64,000 nucleotides of DNA from Buttiauxella agrestis. GTDB taxonomy: Bacteria; Pseudomonadota; Gammaproteobacteria; Enterobacterales; Enterobacteriaceae. Shown here piece by piece: positions 9,050-19,391 of the stretch (positions within the stretch are counted from its first letter, which is position 1; each line of letters starts with the position of its first letter). The notes below the pieces were generated by a model. That model made no database searches. It saw only the letters and a list, made by a program, of their open reading frames with translations, and was not told where the DNA came from. The position numbers were made by a program, and so were the translations under genes. The DNA lies in assembly GCF_900446255.1 (NCBI RefSeq), contig NZ_UIGI01000001.1, positions 4,304,763-4,368,762 on the forward strand. The letters run 5' to 3'.

Positions 9050-9122
9050 GGCGGTGTGGGATCCGGTGATGGCGGGAGTCATATTATGGCAATTGTTTGC
9101 GCTCATCCCAACCCAAAAACAA

Positions 9123-9143
9123 AAACCCCGCCGAAGCGGGGTT
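9123..9143 (-). terminator. rnpB terminator
   Basis: A seven-pair GC stem around ACCCCGC/GCGGGGT with a CGAA-type loop lies just after the RNase P RNA, with a T-run on the leftward strand. It matches the terminator described for enterobacterial rnpB. Confidence 0.8.
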
Positions 9144-9153
9144 ATTGTTGAAT

Positions 9154-9532
<379 letters not shown>

Positions 9533-9539
9533 GGCGCGG

Positions 9540-9568
9540 ATTATAGAGGGTTTGCCCCCCCATGTCAC
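9540..9568 (-). promoter_or_regulatory. Sigma-70 promoter of rnpB
   Basis: On the leftward strand a perfect TATAAT (9540-9545) lies 17 bases from GTGACA (9563-9568), and the RNA begins eight bases downstream after a GC-rich, stringent-type discriminator. The promoter fills the 42 bases between rnpB and the garK stop. Confidence 0.85.
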
Positions 9569-9574
9569 GCATGC

Positions 9575-10720
9575 TTAACGAGTGATGTTCATCCCAATCT
9601 CAACGGTTGCTGCAATATCACGCGAGGCGCGGTAAATATTATCGAACGCATTTTTCAGCGCGTCTTCCAATGTGCCGATACTATTGAGCACGCTAAACAC
9701 GGCATCAATGCCGTACTGATGAACAATAGCGACATCACTGGTCAGCGAACCGGCAATCCCAATCACCGGTTTGTGGTACTTTTTGGCGACCGCAGCCACG
9801 CCTACCGGGACTTTGCCACGAATGCTCTGGCTGTCCATGCGCCCTTCACCCGTCACCACCAGCGAACAGTCGTGAATATGCTCTTCAAGATGTAGTGCTT
9901 CGGTCACGATCTCTACACCGCTGCGTAAATCTGCGCCGAGGAATGCCATTAATGCAGCGCCCATGCCGCCTGCGGCTCCGGCACCTTCTGCATTTTTCAC
10001 ATCAACATGTAAGTCTTTTTTAATCACATCAGCAAAGTGGGCAAGATTAGCGTCCAGCTCAACAATCATCGCTTCACTGGCCCCTTTTTGCGGCCCGAAA
10101 ACGCGCGAAGCACCATTGTCGCCAATGAGTGGATTGGTGACATCACAGGCCACGTTGATCACGCAATCCGCCAGCCGACCGTCGAGACCTGCAACATCAA
10201 TGCTGTTTAAACTCATTAAACTGCCGCCACCGTGGCTAATCTCTTTGCCTGTCGCGTCGCACAGTTTCGCCCCCAGCGCCTGCACCATGCCCGCACCACC
10301 ATCATTGGTCGCACTGCCGCCGATGCCGATAATAATATTGCGTGCACCGTTATCCAGAGCGCGTAAAATCAGCTCTCCGGTTCCATGCGACGTGGTAATC
10401 AGAGGGTTGCGTTCCTCAATCGGCACCAGCGCTAAACCACTGGCTTCTGCCATTTCGATAAATGCGGTTTTACCGTCACCAGACATTCCCCAATAAGCAC
10501 TCACCGGCTCACCCAATGGGCCCGTCACTGTCGTGGTGATTTTCCTGCCCTGCGTGGCACTGATCATGGCATCGACCGTACCTTCCCCGCCATCTGCAAC
10601 CGGGACCGATATATATTCCGCATCAGGAAATATTTCGCGGAAACCTTTTTCAATGGCTTTAGCCACATCAACCGCGCAGAGGCTTTCTTTATAAGAGTCG
10701 GGTGCGATTACGATTTTCAT
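9575..10720 (-). CDS. garK: Glycerate 2-kinase GarK
   Basis: A 381-residue class II glycerate kinase that phosphorylates D-glycerate to 2-phosphoglycerate, the final step of galactarate/glucarate breakdown. The N-terminal Ile-Ala-Pro-Asp-Ser-Tyr-Lys-Glu-Ser and the Asp-Gly-Gly-Glu-Gly-Thr motif are intact, as are Gly-Ile-Gly-Gly-Ser-Ala-Thr-Asn-Asp-Gly-Gly and the Gly-Glu-Gly-Arg stretch near residue 300. It has the same length as E. coli GarK. It is last in the leftward garP-garL-garR-garK series, 113 bases after garR, with a palindromic repeat in that gap. Confidence 0.96.
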   Translation of the reverse strand: MKIVIAPDSYKESLCAVDVAKAIEKGFREIFPDAEYISVPVADGGEGTVDAMISATQGRKITTTVTGPLGEPVSAYWGMSGDGKTAFIEMAEASGLALVPIEERNPLITTSHGTGELILRALDNGARNIIIGIGGSATNDGGAGMVQALGAKLCDATGKEISHGGGSLMSLNSIDVAGLDGRLADCVINVACDVTNPLIGDNGASRVFGPQKGASEAMIVELDANLAHFADVIKKDLHVDVKNAEGAGAAGGMGAALMAFLGADLRSGVEIVTEALHLEEHIHDCSLVVTGEGRMDSQSIRGKVPVGVAAVAKKYHKPVIGIAGSLTSDVAIVHQYGIDAVFSVLNSIGTLEDALKNAFDNIYRASRDIAATVEIGMNITR

Positions 10721-10760
10721 AATGTGTCCATGCCTGATCTACCGCTGACTTGCAGGTTTT

Positions 10761-10828
10761 GTAGGGTGGATAAGCGCAAGCGTCATCCACCAATTATTAG
10801 CGGGAGCGCACGGCTTACCCGCCCTACG
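10761..10828. repeat. REP-type palindromic pair (family B) between garR and garK
   Basis: Two REP-like units of the GGTGGATAAGCGC...GTCATCCACC kind lie head to head (10761-10791 and 10800-10827). They sit inside the gar operon, where such structures typically stabilise upstream mRNA or attenuate downstream expression. Confidence 0.75.
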
Positions 10829-10833
10829 ATTGA

Positions 10834-11724
10834 TTACTTGCTGACTTCTACTTTCGCCAGTTTTTCGTAGTAGCACGCGATTGCGCTGTGGTCATCGTTA
10901 CCGTGGCCATCTGCACGCAGCGCCTGCATCATTTCCATGACCGCCGCTGTCAGTGGCAGTTGCGCGCCCACGCCGTGGGAAGTATCCAGTGCGTTTGCCA
11001 AATCTTTAATGTGCAGGTCAATGCGGAAACCTGGCTTGAAGTTACGATCCAGAACCATTGGCGCTTTCGCTTCCAGAACGGTGCTGCCCGCAAGGCCGCC
11101 GCGAATCGCCTGGAAGACCAATTCAGGATTCACACCTGCTTTGGTCGCCAGTACCAGCGCTTCAGACATCGCCGCAATGTTCAGCGCCACAATCACCTGG
11201 TTTGCCAGTTTGGTGACGTTGCCTGCGCCGATATCACCGGTGTGCACCACGGAACCGGCCATGGATTTCAGCAGGTCGTAATATTTGTCGAAAATCGCTT
11301 TGTCGCCGCCAACCATTACAGATAGCGTGCCTTCAATCGCTTTTGGCTCGCCGCCACTCACTGGCGCATCCAGCATGTCGATGCCTTTGGCTTTCAGCGC
11401 TTCGCTGATTTCACGACTCGCCAACGGTGCGATCGAACTCATGTCGATAACCACAGTGCCCGGCTTCGCCCCTTCAATAATTCCGTTCTCACCCAGCGCG
11501 ACTTCTTTCACATGCGGGGAGTTTGGCAGCATGGTGATAATCACATCACACTGCTCGGCAATCTCTTTCGGGGTAGCAGCAGTTTCTGCACCGGCTGCGA
11601 TGATTTCAGCAATCACCTCTGGATTACGGTCAGCAACCACCAGTGAATAACCGGCTTTGATGAGGTTTTTACTCATTGGTTTGCCCATGATACCCAGGCC
11701 AATAAACCCAACTTTCAGTGTCAT
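10834..11724 (-). CDS. garR: Tartronate semialdehyde reductase GarR
   Basis: A 296-residue beta-hydroxyacid dehydrogenase that reduces tartronate semialdehyde to D-glycerate with NAD(P)H. The Rossmann motif Gly-Phe-Ile-Gly-Leu-Gly-Ile-Met-Gly opens the protein, the substrate-binding Asp-Ala-Pro-Val-Ser-Gly-Gly lies near residue 120, and the catalytic Lys172 sits in Gly-Asn-Val-Thr-Lys-Leu-Ala-Asn-Gln. It is close to E. coli GarR throughout. It lies 27 bases after garL and uses the product of the GarL aldolase. Confidence 0.96.
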   Translation of the reverse strand: MTLKVGFIGLGIMGKPMSKNLIKAGYSLVVADRNPEVIAEIIAAGAETAATPKEIAEQCDVIITMLPNSPHVKEVALGENGIIEGAKPGTVVIDMSSIAPLASREISEALKAKGIDMLDAPVSGGEPKAIEGTLSVMVGGDKAIFDKYYDLLKSMAGSVVHTGDIGAGNVTKLANQVIVALNIAAMSEALVLATKAGVNPELVFQAIRGGLAGSTVLEAKAPMVLDRNFKPGFRIDLHIKDLANALDTSHGVGAQLPLTAAVMEMMQALRADGHGNDDHSAIACYYEKLAKVEVSK

Positions 11725-11751
11725 AATTCAGTCTCTCTTTTCAGGTGGTGG

Positions 11752-12522
11752 TTATTTTTTAAAAGAATCAGCCAATTTCTGGGTTGCCGAACGGAAGCAG
11801 CCTAAATCACTGCCCACAGCCACAAAGGTGGCGCCCCATTCCATATAACGACGCGCGTCGGCTTCTACCGGAGCCAAAATGCCAGCCGGTTTACCGTGAG
11901 CTTTAGCACGAGCAAAGATGTGTTTGATGCATTGCTGCACTTCAGGATGCGAGGCATTTCCCAAATGACCTAATGCCGCCGCCAGATCGCTTGGACCAAC
12001 GAAAATGCCGTCCACGCCATCTGTTGCGGCAATCGCATCAACGTTGTCCACGCCCTGCTGGCTCTCGATTTGCACGAGTATTGAGATGTTCTTATTGGAC
12101 TGCGCGAAATAATCCGGCACGGTGCCAAACATATTGGCGCGGTGAGAAATGGAGACGCCGCGAATCCCTTCTGGCGGATAGCGGGTTGAAGACACCGCCA
12201 GCGCCGCCTCTTCCTGAGTTTCAACAAACGGAATCAGGAAGTTGTAGAAACCGATATCCAGCAAACGTTTGATGACCACCGGATCGTTGGTTGGCGCACG
12301 AACCACTGCCGCACTTTCGCTGCCTTTTAACGCCATCAGTTGTGGAATAAAAGTGGTGATGTCGTTTGGCGCATGTTCGCCATCCAGCACAATCCAGTCG
12401 AATCCGGCCAGACCCAGCACTTCGGTGCTGATAGGGTTTGCCAGCGCTGACCAGCAACCAATTTGCGTCTGGTGTGCTGCCAGTGCTGCTTTGAATTTAT
12501 TGGGGAAAACGTTGGTATTCAT
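11752..12522 (-). CDS. garL: 5-keto-4-deoxy-D-glucarate aldolase GarL
   Basis: A 256-residue HpcH/HpaI-type class II aldolase that splits 5-keto-4-deoxy-D-glucarate (and 2-keto-3-deoxyglucarate) to pyruvate and tartronate semialdehyde. The catalytic His50 lies in Asp-Gly-Glu-His-Ala-Pro-Asn-Asp; metal ligands are the Glu of Gln-Ile-Glu-Ser-Gln and the Asp of Gly-Pro-Ser-Asp-Leu. It matches the E. coli enzyme over its whole length. It is the second gene of the garPLRK unit, 37 bases after garP. Confidence 0.96.
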   Translation of the reverse strand: MNTNVFPNKFKAALAAHQTQIGCWSALANPISTEVLGLAGFDWIVLDGEHAPNDITTFIPQLMALKGSESAAVVRAPTNDPVVIKRLLDIGFYNFLIPFVETQEEAALAVSSTRYPPEGIRGVSISHRANMFGTVPDYFAQSNKNISILVQIESQQGVDNVDAIAATDGVDGIFVGPSDLAAALGHLGNASHPEVQQCIKHIFARAKAHGKPAGILAPVEADARRYMEWGATFVAVGSDLGCFRSATQKLADSFKK

Positions 12523-12559
12523 CTGTTGCCCTTATTTATTCAGTTATCCGTTGAGTGAA

Positions 12560-13891
12560 TTACTTCTGCAATTCCATACGTTTAATGTCACCCACTACGA
12601 ACAGATAACAAACCATTGCCATCAGCGCCGAACAGCCAACAAAGATCAGCGCCGCATTGAAGGAGTGAAGTTCAGAAACCAGGTAGCCAATGACCAGTGG
12701 AGTCACGATAGACGCTACGTTGCCAAACACGTTGAATACCGCACCGCACAGGCCAACCATCTCTTTTGGCGCCGTATCAGCAATCACCGGCCAGCCCAAC
12801 GCACCGAAACCTTTACCGAAGAAAGCGAATGCCATCAGCGTGACAACCAGTGCCGTGCTGTCGGTGTAGTTACACAAAATGATGGTGGAAGCGAGAAGCA
12901 TCCCGAGCACAATCGGTATCTTACGAGCGACGGTCAGTGAGTAACCGCGTTTGATTAACGAATCAGAGAATACGCCGCCCAACACGCCACCAGCAAAACC
13001 GCACAGCGCCGGGATAGAAGCCACCATCCCCACTTTCAGAATCGACATACCTTTATCTTGCACCAGGTAAATCGGGAACCAGGTCAGGAAGAACCAGGTA
13101 ATGGTGTTGATAAAGTACTGACCGAAGAACACGCCCAGCATCATGCGGTTAGTCAGCAACTGCTTGATGTAATGAAGTTTTGGCCCTTCAACGACTACAC
13201 CTGGTTTTTTGTGGTCCATATCAACCACGGCGCCACCTTTCGTGATGTAGTCCAGTTCTTCTTTAGACATACGAGGGTGGTCAGTTGGGTTGTGAATAAA
13301 CTTCACCCACAGGAAAGTCAGCACAAAACCGATTCCACCCATCACGGTAAAGACATGCTCCCAGCCCCATGCGAAGGTCAGCCAACCGAGCAATGGAGAG
13401 AACAGTGCCAGGGAGAAATACTGTGCGGAGTTAAAAATCGCAGAAGCGGTACCGCGTTCTTTGGTCGGGAACCAGGCCGCTACAATACGGGCGTTAGCCG
13501 GGAATGATGGCGCTTCGGAAAAGCCGAGCATAAAGCGCATAATAAACATGGAGATGCCCGCATACGCCAGCGGCACCATATCCACAAACCCTTGCATGAA
13601 CGTAAACAGCGACCAGAAGAACAGACTATAGGTATACACTTTCTTCGAACCGTAGCGGTCAAGCAACCATCCGCCAGGGATTTGCATCAGCAGGTAAGCC
13701 CAGCCAAAAGCTGAGAAAATATAGCCCATTGAGATTGCACTGAGCTGTAATTCTTTTGCAACTTCAGTACCCGCAATAGAAAGAGTGGCGCGATCGGCAT
13801 AGTTAATCGTCGTCACAATAAATATAATTAATAATATTAAGTAGCGGGTGTGCTTCCCTTTTTTTGCTTCCACAGCTGTATCTAAAATCAT
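12560..13891 (-). CDS. garP: Galactarate/glucarate MFS transporter GarP
   Basis: A 443-residue permease of the anion:cation symporter branch of the major facilitator superfamily with twelve membrane helices. The family signature Asn-Tyr-Ala-Asp-Arg-Ala lies in helix 1 and Asp-Arg-Tyr-Gly-Ser-Lys-Lys in the first cytoplasmic loop. It imports D-galactarate, D-glucarate and glycerate by proton symport. It leads the leftward gar operon and is divergent from garD across a 397-base control region. Confidence 0.95.
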   Translation of the reverse strand: MILDTAVEAKKGKHTRYLILLIIFIVTTINYADRATLSIAGTEVAKELQLSAISMGYIFSAFGWAYLLMQIPGGWLLDRYGSKKVYTYSLFFWSLFTFMQGFVDMVPLAYAGISMFIMRFMLGFSEAPSFPANARIVAAWFPTKERGTASAIFNSAQYFSLALFSPLLGWLTFAWGWEHVFTVMGGIGFVLTFLWVKFIHNPTDHPRMSKEELDYITKGGAVVDMDHKKPGVVVEGPKLHYIKQLLTNRMMLGVFFGQYFINTITWFFLTWFPIYLVQDKGMSILKVGMVASIPALCGFAGGVLGGVFSDSLIKRGYSLTVARKIPIVLGMLLASTIILCNYTDSTALVVTLMAFAFFGKGFGALGWPVIADTAPKEMVGLCGAVFNVFGNVASIVTPLVIGYLVSELHSFNAALIFVGCSALMAMVCYLFVVGDIKRMELQK

Positions 13892-14288
13892 TTTCTACAT
13901 CCTCTGTTGCGGGTACTTAATTCAAGGATTTTTTATTTATATAAAGCGTTATCTCACGAATATTTGTTCGGATAATACCGCTCTGGAAATTGACCTGGTG
14001 TTTGTCATTCGCAACACAGTATAGCCAGCACAGAACAAATGGACATTAGGCGTATGCACAATAGATAGCATTAAAAATATCTAATAGTTAAACTTATGCA
14101 CATGTTTGTGGGGCGTATTGCACAATTTTATAGATTGCACCCCCTAAGGAATAAGGCGTCACGACATTAAGTGATCAACGTCACATTTTTATTTCTCGTG
14201 TCCTGACATTCTTTATTTAGCTTGTGAGACAATCACGATTAGAAAATTATTTAATTAACATTCAGGTTGATTCTGGAGAATAGCGACA
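13892..14288. promoter_or_regulatory. garP/garD divergent control region with repeated TGCACA motifs and a CRP-like site
   Basis: This gap must hold promoters in both directions. The motif A/T-TGCACA recurs at 14053-14062, 14095-14104, 14117-14126 and 14134-14140; CdaR is the known activator of gar genes in E. coli, so these are candidate CdaR sites, but I have not verified its consensus. A near-consensus CRP site (AGTGA, six bases, TCACA) lies at 14170-14185, about 100 bases before garD. Confidence 0.55.
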
Positions 14289-15860
14289 ATGTCAAATATA
14301 GAAATTAAACAACAACCCCCTGGGTCGTTTTATATAAAAGTTCATGAGACAGATAATGTCGCTATTATTGTTAATGACAATGGCCTGAAAGCGGGTACGC
14401 GTTTCCCGGATGGTTTGGAGCTTATCGAACATATCCCTCAAGGTCACAAAGCCGCTCTGGTCGATATTCCTGCCCACGGTGAAATCGTTCGTTATGGCGA
14501 AGTGATCGGCTATGCGGTACGGGATATTCCACGCGGTAGCTGGATTGACGAATCATTGGTGGAATTGCCAAAAGCCCCACCGCTACACACCCTGCCATTA
14601 GCGACCAAAGTACCTGAACCATTGCCACCGCTGGAAGGTTACACCTTTGAAGGCTATCGCAACGCAGACGGCAGCGTCGGCACCAAAAACCTGCTTGGCA
14701 TCACCACCAGCGTGCATTGCGTCGCAGGCGTGGTGGATTATGTCATCAAAATTATTGAACGTGATTTACTGCCGAAATACCCGAATGTGGACGGCGTGGT
14801 CGGCCTGAATCACCTGTACGGCTGCGGTGTGGCGATCAACGCACCTGCGGCTGTCATTCCCATTCGCACCATTCATAACATCGCCCTGAACCCGAACTTT
14901 GGCGGCGAAATTATGGTGATTGGCCTCGGCTGCGAAAAGTTGCAGCCAGAGCGTCTGCTGGAAGGCACTGATGACGTTCAGTCAATTAATGTCGGCGATG
15001 CCAGTATCGTGCGCCTGCAAGACGAACACCACGTCGGCTTTAAATCGATGGTCGAAGATATTCTTAACGTCGCCGAACGCCATCTCTCTAATCTGAACAA
15101 ACGCCAGCGCGAAACCTGCCCGGCTTCTGAACTGGTAGTCGGTATGCAATGCGGCGGCAGCGATGCTTTCTCCGGCGTGACCGCTAACCCGGCTGTCGGT
15201 TACGCATCAGATCTCCTGGTACGCTGCGGCGCCACGGTGATGTTCTCGGAAGTCACTGAAGTGCGCGATGCCATCCATTTATTAACGCCACGCGCCATCA
15301 ACGAAGAAGTCGGTAAGCGCCTGCTCGAAGAGATGGAATGGTATGACAACTATCTGGACATGGGTAAAACCGACCGTAGCGCCAACCCCTCTCCCGGAAA
15401 CAAAAAAGGCGGCCTGGCAAACGTGGTGGAAAAAGCCCTCGGCTCCATTGCTAAATCTGGCCAGAGCGCGATTGTCGAAGTGCTTTCGCCGGGTCAACGC
15501 CCGACCAAACGCGGCCTGATTTACGCCGCCACACCAGCCAGTGATTTCGTTTGTGGCACACAGCAAGTGGCTTCCGGTATTACAGTGCAAGTGTTCACTA
15601 CCGGTCGTGGAACGCCATACGGCTTGCTGGCAGTTCCGGTGATTAAAATGGCCACCCGCACCGCACTGGCCAACCGTTGGTACGACTTAATGGATATCAA
15701 CGCGGGCACCATCGCCACCGGTGAAGCGACCATTGAGGATGTGGGCTGGGAGTTGTTTGAATTTATTCTTGATGTGGCGAGCGGACGCAAGAAAACATTC
15801 TCGGATCAATGGGGGCTTCACAACGCATTAGCCGTTTTCAACCCGGCACCAGTGACCTGA
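14289..15860 (+). CDS. garD: Galactarate dehydratase GarD
   Basis: A 523-residue UxaA/GarD-family dehydratase that converts meso-galactarate to 5-keto-4-deoxy-D-glucarate, which GarL then cleaves. The N-terminal SAF-like domain (residues 1-100) is followed by the metal-dependent catalytic core. The core shows Gly-Ser-Val-Gly-Thr-Lys-Asn, the Gly-Leu-Asn-His-Leu-Tyr-Gly-Cys-Gly motif near residue 180, and [10 protein letters not shown] near residue 285. It matches E. coli GarD over its whole length. The ribosome site GGAG lies upstream of the ATG, and a REP-type repeat follows the stop. Confidence 0.96.
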   Translation: MSNIEIKQQPPGSFYIKVHETDNVAIIVNDNGLKAGTRFPDGLELIEHIPQGHKAALVDIPAHGEIVRYGEVIGYAVRDIPRGSWIDESLVELPKAPPLHTLPLATKVPEPLPPLEGYTFEGYRNADGSVGTKNLLGITTSVHCVAGVVDYVIKIIERDLLPKYPNVDGVVGLNHLYGCGVAINAPAAVIPIRTIHNIALNPNFGGEIMVIGLGCEKLQPERLLEGTDDVQSINVGDASIVRLQDEHHVGFKSMVEDILNVAERHLSNLNKRQRETCPASELVVGMQCGGSDAFSGVTANPAVGYASDLLVRCGATVMFSEVTEVRDAIHLLTPRAINEEVGKRLLEEMEWYDNYLDMGKTDRSANPSPGNKKGGLANVVEKALGSIAKSGQSAIVEVLSPGQRPTKRGLIYAATPASDFVCGTQQVASGITVQVFTTGRGTPYGLLAVPVIKMATRTALANRWYDLMDINAGTIATGEATIEDVGWELFEFILDVASGRKKTFSDQWGLHNALAVFNPAPVT

Positions 15861-15874
15861 TTTGATTCACAAAT

Positions 15875-15905
15875 GGCGGATGACGCTAACGCTTATCCGC
15901 CCTAC
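15875..15905. repeat. REP-type palindrome (family B) after garD
   Basis: A single 31-base REP unit (GGCGGATGACGC...GCTTATCCGCC) lies between the convergent garD and LysR genes and may serve as their shared transcript end. Confidence 0.8.
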
Positions 15906-15910
15906 AACCG

Positions 15911-16840
15911 CTATCCCGGCACTTTCTCGCGGCAAACCTTCAACACTAACTGCCGCAGCCAGCGATGCGCCGGATCTGCTTCCGAACGCGGATGCCACAT
16001 CAACGACACCGTAATCTCATTGGTTTTCACCGGCAGCTCAAAAACATGAAGCCTCGCTTCCCCGGAATTGCCATATAACCCCGGCTGGTTAAGCAAGAAA
16101 GTCGCTGGCACCAAAGCCACTAAATCAGACGCCTGAGCCACTGCCAACGCAGCAGGAAAACCCGGCACCAACGCGGCAATCTTACGTTCTAAACTCAGCT
16201 CAGCCAGCAGCATATCAACCGGGCCGATTCCGCGATCGTGACGCGACACCACCACATGCCCCAACGCAGCATACCTCGCAGGGGTAATTTCACTTTCTTG
16301 CTCAAGCGGATGACCCTTTCTGACCACGCCGACAAACTTGTCGCGATATAACGCCGTAATGCGTATCTCTGGCCCCATTTCCCCGAGCACGCCGACTTCA
16401 AAATCAATCTGCCCCTCGCGTAAATACTTCGCCGTTTTCTCCGGTTTAGGCATAAAACGCAGTTGCACGAAAGGTGCAACAGTGGCGACCGCCGCAATCA
16501 GCGCGGCACCAAATATCTCGATAAATCCTGCATTGGTGCGCAGGGTGAAACTGCGCTCAAGCGTGGCAAGATTGAGCGCGGCTTTTGCCGGACGCAGAAT
16601 CGCACGGGCCTCAAACACTGCGTTTTGCGTACGCGGCCGAATCTCTTCTGCGTAAGGTGTGAGCACCATATTGCCCCCGGCGCGCACCAGTAAAGGATCG
16701 CCCGTGGTATCGCGCAGGCGGCTTAACGTACGACTCATGGCCGACGCGCTGAGTCCCAAACGACGCGCAGCACCCGCCACACTTCCTTCAGCCAGAAGCA
16801 CATCAAGCGCAATGAGTAAATTCAAATCGGGTTCATTCAT
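15911..16840 (-). CDS. LysR-family regulator of the adjacent MFS exporter (putative)
   Basis: A 309-residue LysR-type protein. The N-terminal winged helix (residues 5-63) has the Gly-Ser-Val-Ala-Gly-Ala-Ala-Arg-Arg-Leu-Gly-Leu-Ser recognition region; the effector domain covers 90-309. I prefer the ATG at 16840, giving Met-Asn-Glu-Pro-Asp-Leu-Asn-Leu-Leu, a common LysR beginning; a GTG at 16855 would add five residues. It is divergent from an MFS gene with a 136-base gap, the usual arrangement of a LysR gene and its target. It is not present at this point in E. coli K-12. The ligand is unknown. Confidence 0.8.
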   Translation of the reverse strand: MNEPDLNLLIALDVLLAEGSVAGAARRLGLSASAMSRTLSRLRDTTGDPLLVRAGGNMVLTPYAEEIRPRTQNAVFEARAILRPAKAALNLATLERSFTLRTNAGFIEIFGAALIAAVATVAPFVQLRFMPKPEKTAKYLREGQIDFEVGVLGEMGPEIRITALYRDKFVGVVRKGHPLEQESEITPARYAALGHVVVSRHDRGIGPVDMLLAELSLERKIAALVPGFPAALAVAQASDLVALVPATFLLNQPGLYGNSGEARLHVFELPVKTNEITVSLMWHPRSEADPAHRWLRQLVLKVCREKVPG

Positions 16841-16976
16841 ATTCAGGATGGTCACTCGTCATTGAAAATGAGAGATGGCGTTTCATGCATCTTATAAGTG
16901 CAAATGCTGCGCCTTCCGCCATATCTAATACACCGCTATATTTCCGCTATCAACCCGTAAAATAGAGTTCCCACAA

Positions 16977-18371
16977 ATGGCGTTATTTTCCAATCTACCC
17001 GGCGATGAGGGTTTACCCGGCTTCGAACGCGGTTTAGCGATGGCCGCCGTCATGACAATGGCGGCAATGGTGGTGTTCGACGGCTCGATGATTAACATCG
17101 CGCTGCCGCAAATCGCCCGTTCACTTAACGCCTCCGTTGGCGCGACCGTCTGGGTGGCGAACGGTTACCTGCTATCGGCGGCAATGACGCTGGCGATCTT
17201 CGCCGCACTTTCCAGCCGCCTCGGGTTCCGCTCCATTTTCACTTTTGGCCTGAGCGTTTTCACGCTCGCCTCTGTGGGTTGCGCGTTATCGACATCACTG
17301 GATATGTTAATCGCCATGCGCGTCTTACAAGGGATTGGCGGGGCTGCCACGTTAAGTATTGGCCCGGCCATTCTGCGCTCGGTTTTCCCTAACCGCCTGT
17401 TAGGGCGTGTCCTGGGTCTCAATGCCTTACTGATAGGCACCAGCACCGCTATCGCGCCCATTCTCGGGGGAACCATACTCTCAACTTTGAGCTGGCCGTG
17501 GCTGTTTGCGATTAACATCCCGCTGGGCATTATCGCGATGCTACTCGCCTTGCGTGTGGTGCCGCATAATCCGGCATTGAAGCGTGAACCGTTTGATTAC
17601 GCAGGGGCCGTGCTTTCCGCCGTTGCGTTAGGCGCCCTGGTGATGGCCACCGATGCTTTTACACACCAGGGAAATAGCGACCTGATAACCGCATTGATTT
17701 ACGGTGGCATCGCAATTTTCACCGGAATGGCGTTCATCTGGGTTCAGCGCCGCGCAACAAAGCCGCTGCTCCCGCTCAACATTTTTGCCTCTTCCCGATT
17801 TTCGCTGGCCGCGCTCACTTCTTTGGCGTCTTTTGTCAGCCAGGGAATAACCTTTATCGCGCTGCCCTTCCTGTTTCAGAGCGTTTACGGTTACAGCGCG
17901 CTGATTTCAGCACTGCTTTTCACACCGTGGCCCATCGGCATCATTCTGGCCGCACCCCATGCCGGGCGTCTTGCCGACCGCTATTCAGCGGCGATCATTT
18001 CCACCATCGGCTTGAGTATTTTTGCGGTTGGCCTGGCATTGCTGGCGATGCTCCCGGAACACGCTCAGGCGTGGGATATCTGCCTGCGTAGCCTGTTATG
18101 CGGCATCGGTTTTGGCTGCTTCCAAAGCCCGAACAACAGAGAAATGCTGTCCAATGCCTCACGCGAAAACAGCGGTTACGCTTCAGGCGTGCTGGCGATT
18201 ATGCGCACCTTCGGCCAGTGCCTGGGTGCAGCCTTTGTTGGCGTGTTGATGTCGATTTATGCGCAGAGCAGCGCCATACATATCAGCCAGTGGCTGGCGG
18301 TAATTGCGACGGCGTTGGCTATTGCGCTGAGTGTGAGTCGGTTGCGGGGATATAAACTGTCGCAGGCGTAA
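16977..18371 (+). CDS. MFS transporter, DHA2-like drug efflux type
   Basis: A 464-residue inner-membrane protein with about fourteen hydrophobic segments, consistent with the DHA2 (EmrB/QacA) branch of the major facilitator superfamily. Helix 1 carries Val-Phe-Asp-Gly-Ser-Met-Ile-Asn-Ile-Ala-Leu-Pro, close to the DHA motif D1, and motif C-like Gly-Pro-Ala-Ile/Ala-Pro-Ile-Leu-Gly-Gly lies in helix 5. The second half contains a typical Arg-Leu-Ala-Asp-Arg-Tyr loop. No membrane-fusion partner is adjacent. It is probably controlled by the divergent LysR gene. The substrate cannot be read from the sequence. Confidence 0.85.
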   Translation: MALFSNLPGDEGLPGFERGLAMAAVMTMAAMVVFDGSMINIALPQIARSLNASVGATVWVANGYLLSAAMTLAIFAALSSRLGFRSIFTFGLSVFTLASVGCALSTSLDMLIAMRVLQGIGGAATLSIGPAILRSVFPNRLLGRVLGLNALLIGTSTAIAPILGGTILSTLSWPWLFAINIPLGIIAMLLALRVVPHNPALKREPFDYAGAVLSAVALGALVMATDAFTHQGNSDLITALIYGGIAIFTGMAFIWVQRRATKPLLPLNIFASSRFSLAALTSLASFVSQGITFIALPFLFQSVYGYSALISALLFTPWPIGIILAAPHAGRLADRYSAAIISTIGLSIFAVGLALLAMLPEHAQAWDICLRSLLCGIGFGCFQSPNNREMLSNASRENSGYASGVLAIMRTFGQCLGAAFVGVLMSIYAQSSAIHISQWLAVIATALAIALSVSRLRGYKLSQA

Positions 18372-18383
18372 CTAATAATCGTA

Positions 18384-18412
18384 CGGTGGATGAATGTGAA
18401 AATCATCCACCG
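18384..18412. repeat. Palindrome between the MFS gene and agaR
   Basis: Facing GGTGGATGA/TCATCCACC arms form a hairpin between two convergent genes. It is a degenerate REP-type unit and possibly a bidirectional transcript end. Confidence 0.6.
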
Positions 18413-18421
18413 CTTATACTC

Positions 18422-19234
18422 TTAACCTTCCCCCACCAGCACCACTTCAATCCCACCTTTACGCAGCCCCTTCAGGCTCTCTTCAGGAATACCCGCGTCG
18501 GTGATCACCATATGGATCCGCTGCGTATCAATAATTTTATGCAGGCTGGAGCGGTTAAATTTTGTGGAATCCGTGACTACAATTACGCGTTCAGCCACTT
18601 CGCACATACGGCGGTTAAGTCGCGCTTCATCTTCGTTATGCGTGCTGACACCGCGTTCAAGATCGATGGCATCAACGCCGAGGAATAGCATGTCGAAGTG
18701 ATAGTTTTGCAGCGATTGATCGGCCTGATCGCCATAGAATGACAGCGACTGGCGGCGCAAATGCCCACCGGTCATCAGCAATTCCACGCCTTCTGCTTCA
18801 AGCAATGCATTCGCCACGTTCAAACCGTTGGTCATGGCGATGACTTCTTTATGGTTGCGCAGGTGGCGCGCAATTTCATAAGTCGTGGTGCCGGAGTCAA
18901 GAATAACGCGGTGGCCCGGCTTAATAAGATCCGCCGCCACGCGCGCGATGCTGCGTTTCAGAGAGGTATTCAGAGAGCTTTTATCTTCAACAGTCGGTTC
19001 AACCGCCGCCGTCCCTGAATCGCAGACCAGCGCCCCGCCGTAAGCACGCACCGCCACGCCCTGCTTTTCAAGGAAAGCCAGATCGTTACGGATCGTCACC
19101 GTCGAAACACCAAAAAATGAAGAAAGATCATTAACCTGCACACTTCCCTGCTGGCGAAGACGCTGAATGATTTGTTCGCGTCTTTCACTTGTACCTGTTA
19201 CACGCTTGTCCGTTGCTGCGTCGGTATTGCTCAT
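18422..19234 (-). CDS. agaR: Aga operon repressor AgaR, DeoR family
   Basis: A 270-residue DeoR-family repressor. The N-terminal helix-turn-helix lies near residues 18-70 (Ser-Thr-Val-Thr-Ile-Arg-Asn-Asp-Leu); the sugar-phosphate-sensing ISOCOT domain contains Asp-Ser-Gly-Thr-Thr-Thr and the Val-Asp-Ala-Ile-Asp motif. It closely matches E. coli AgaR, which represses the aga/kba genes until amino-sugar phosphate binds. The start at 19234 fits E. coli, with AGGAT upstream. It is divergent from kbaZ with AgaR-type sites in the gap, so autoregulation is expected. Confidence 0.95.
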   Translation of the reverse strand: MSNTDAATDKRVTGTSERREQIIQRLRQQGSVQVNDLSSFFGVSTVTIRNDLAFLEKQGVAVRAYGGALVCDSGTAAVEPTVEDKSSLNTSLKRSIARVAADLIKPGHRVILDSGTTTYEIARHLRNHKEVIAMTNGLNVANALLEAEGVELLMTGGHLRRQSLSFYGDQADQSLQNYHFDMLFLGVDAIDLERGVSTHNEDEARLNRRMCEVAERVIVVTDSTKFNRSSLHKIIDTQRIHMVITDAGIPEESLKGLRKGGIEVVLVGEG

Positions 19235-19251
19235 AATAGATCCTTTCATAA

Positions 19252-19275
19252 AACCTTTCGTTTCATTTCACTTTG
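19252..19275. promoter_or_regulatory. AgaR operator 1 (agaR-proximal)
   Basis: The 24 bases fit the published E. coli AgaR consensus (repeated TTTC/TTT blocks) at every position as I recall it. The site lies just upstream of the agaR start, suited to autorepression. Confidence 0.75.
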
Positions 19276-19391
19276 CCTATTAACACCTTTCTTTTCGCGG
19301 AAAGCAAGCCTTTACATCGCCCGCTGCATTCACTGTCATCGTGTCAAATAGGCTTTCATTATGTTTCTTTTGCGAAACAGATCGCAATTCT

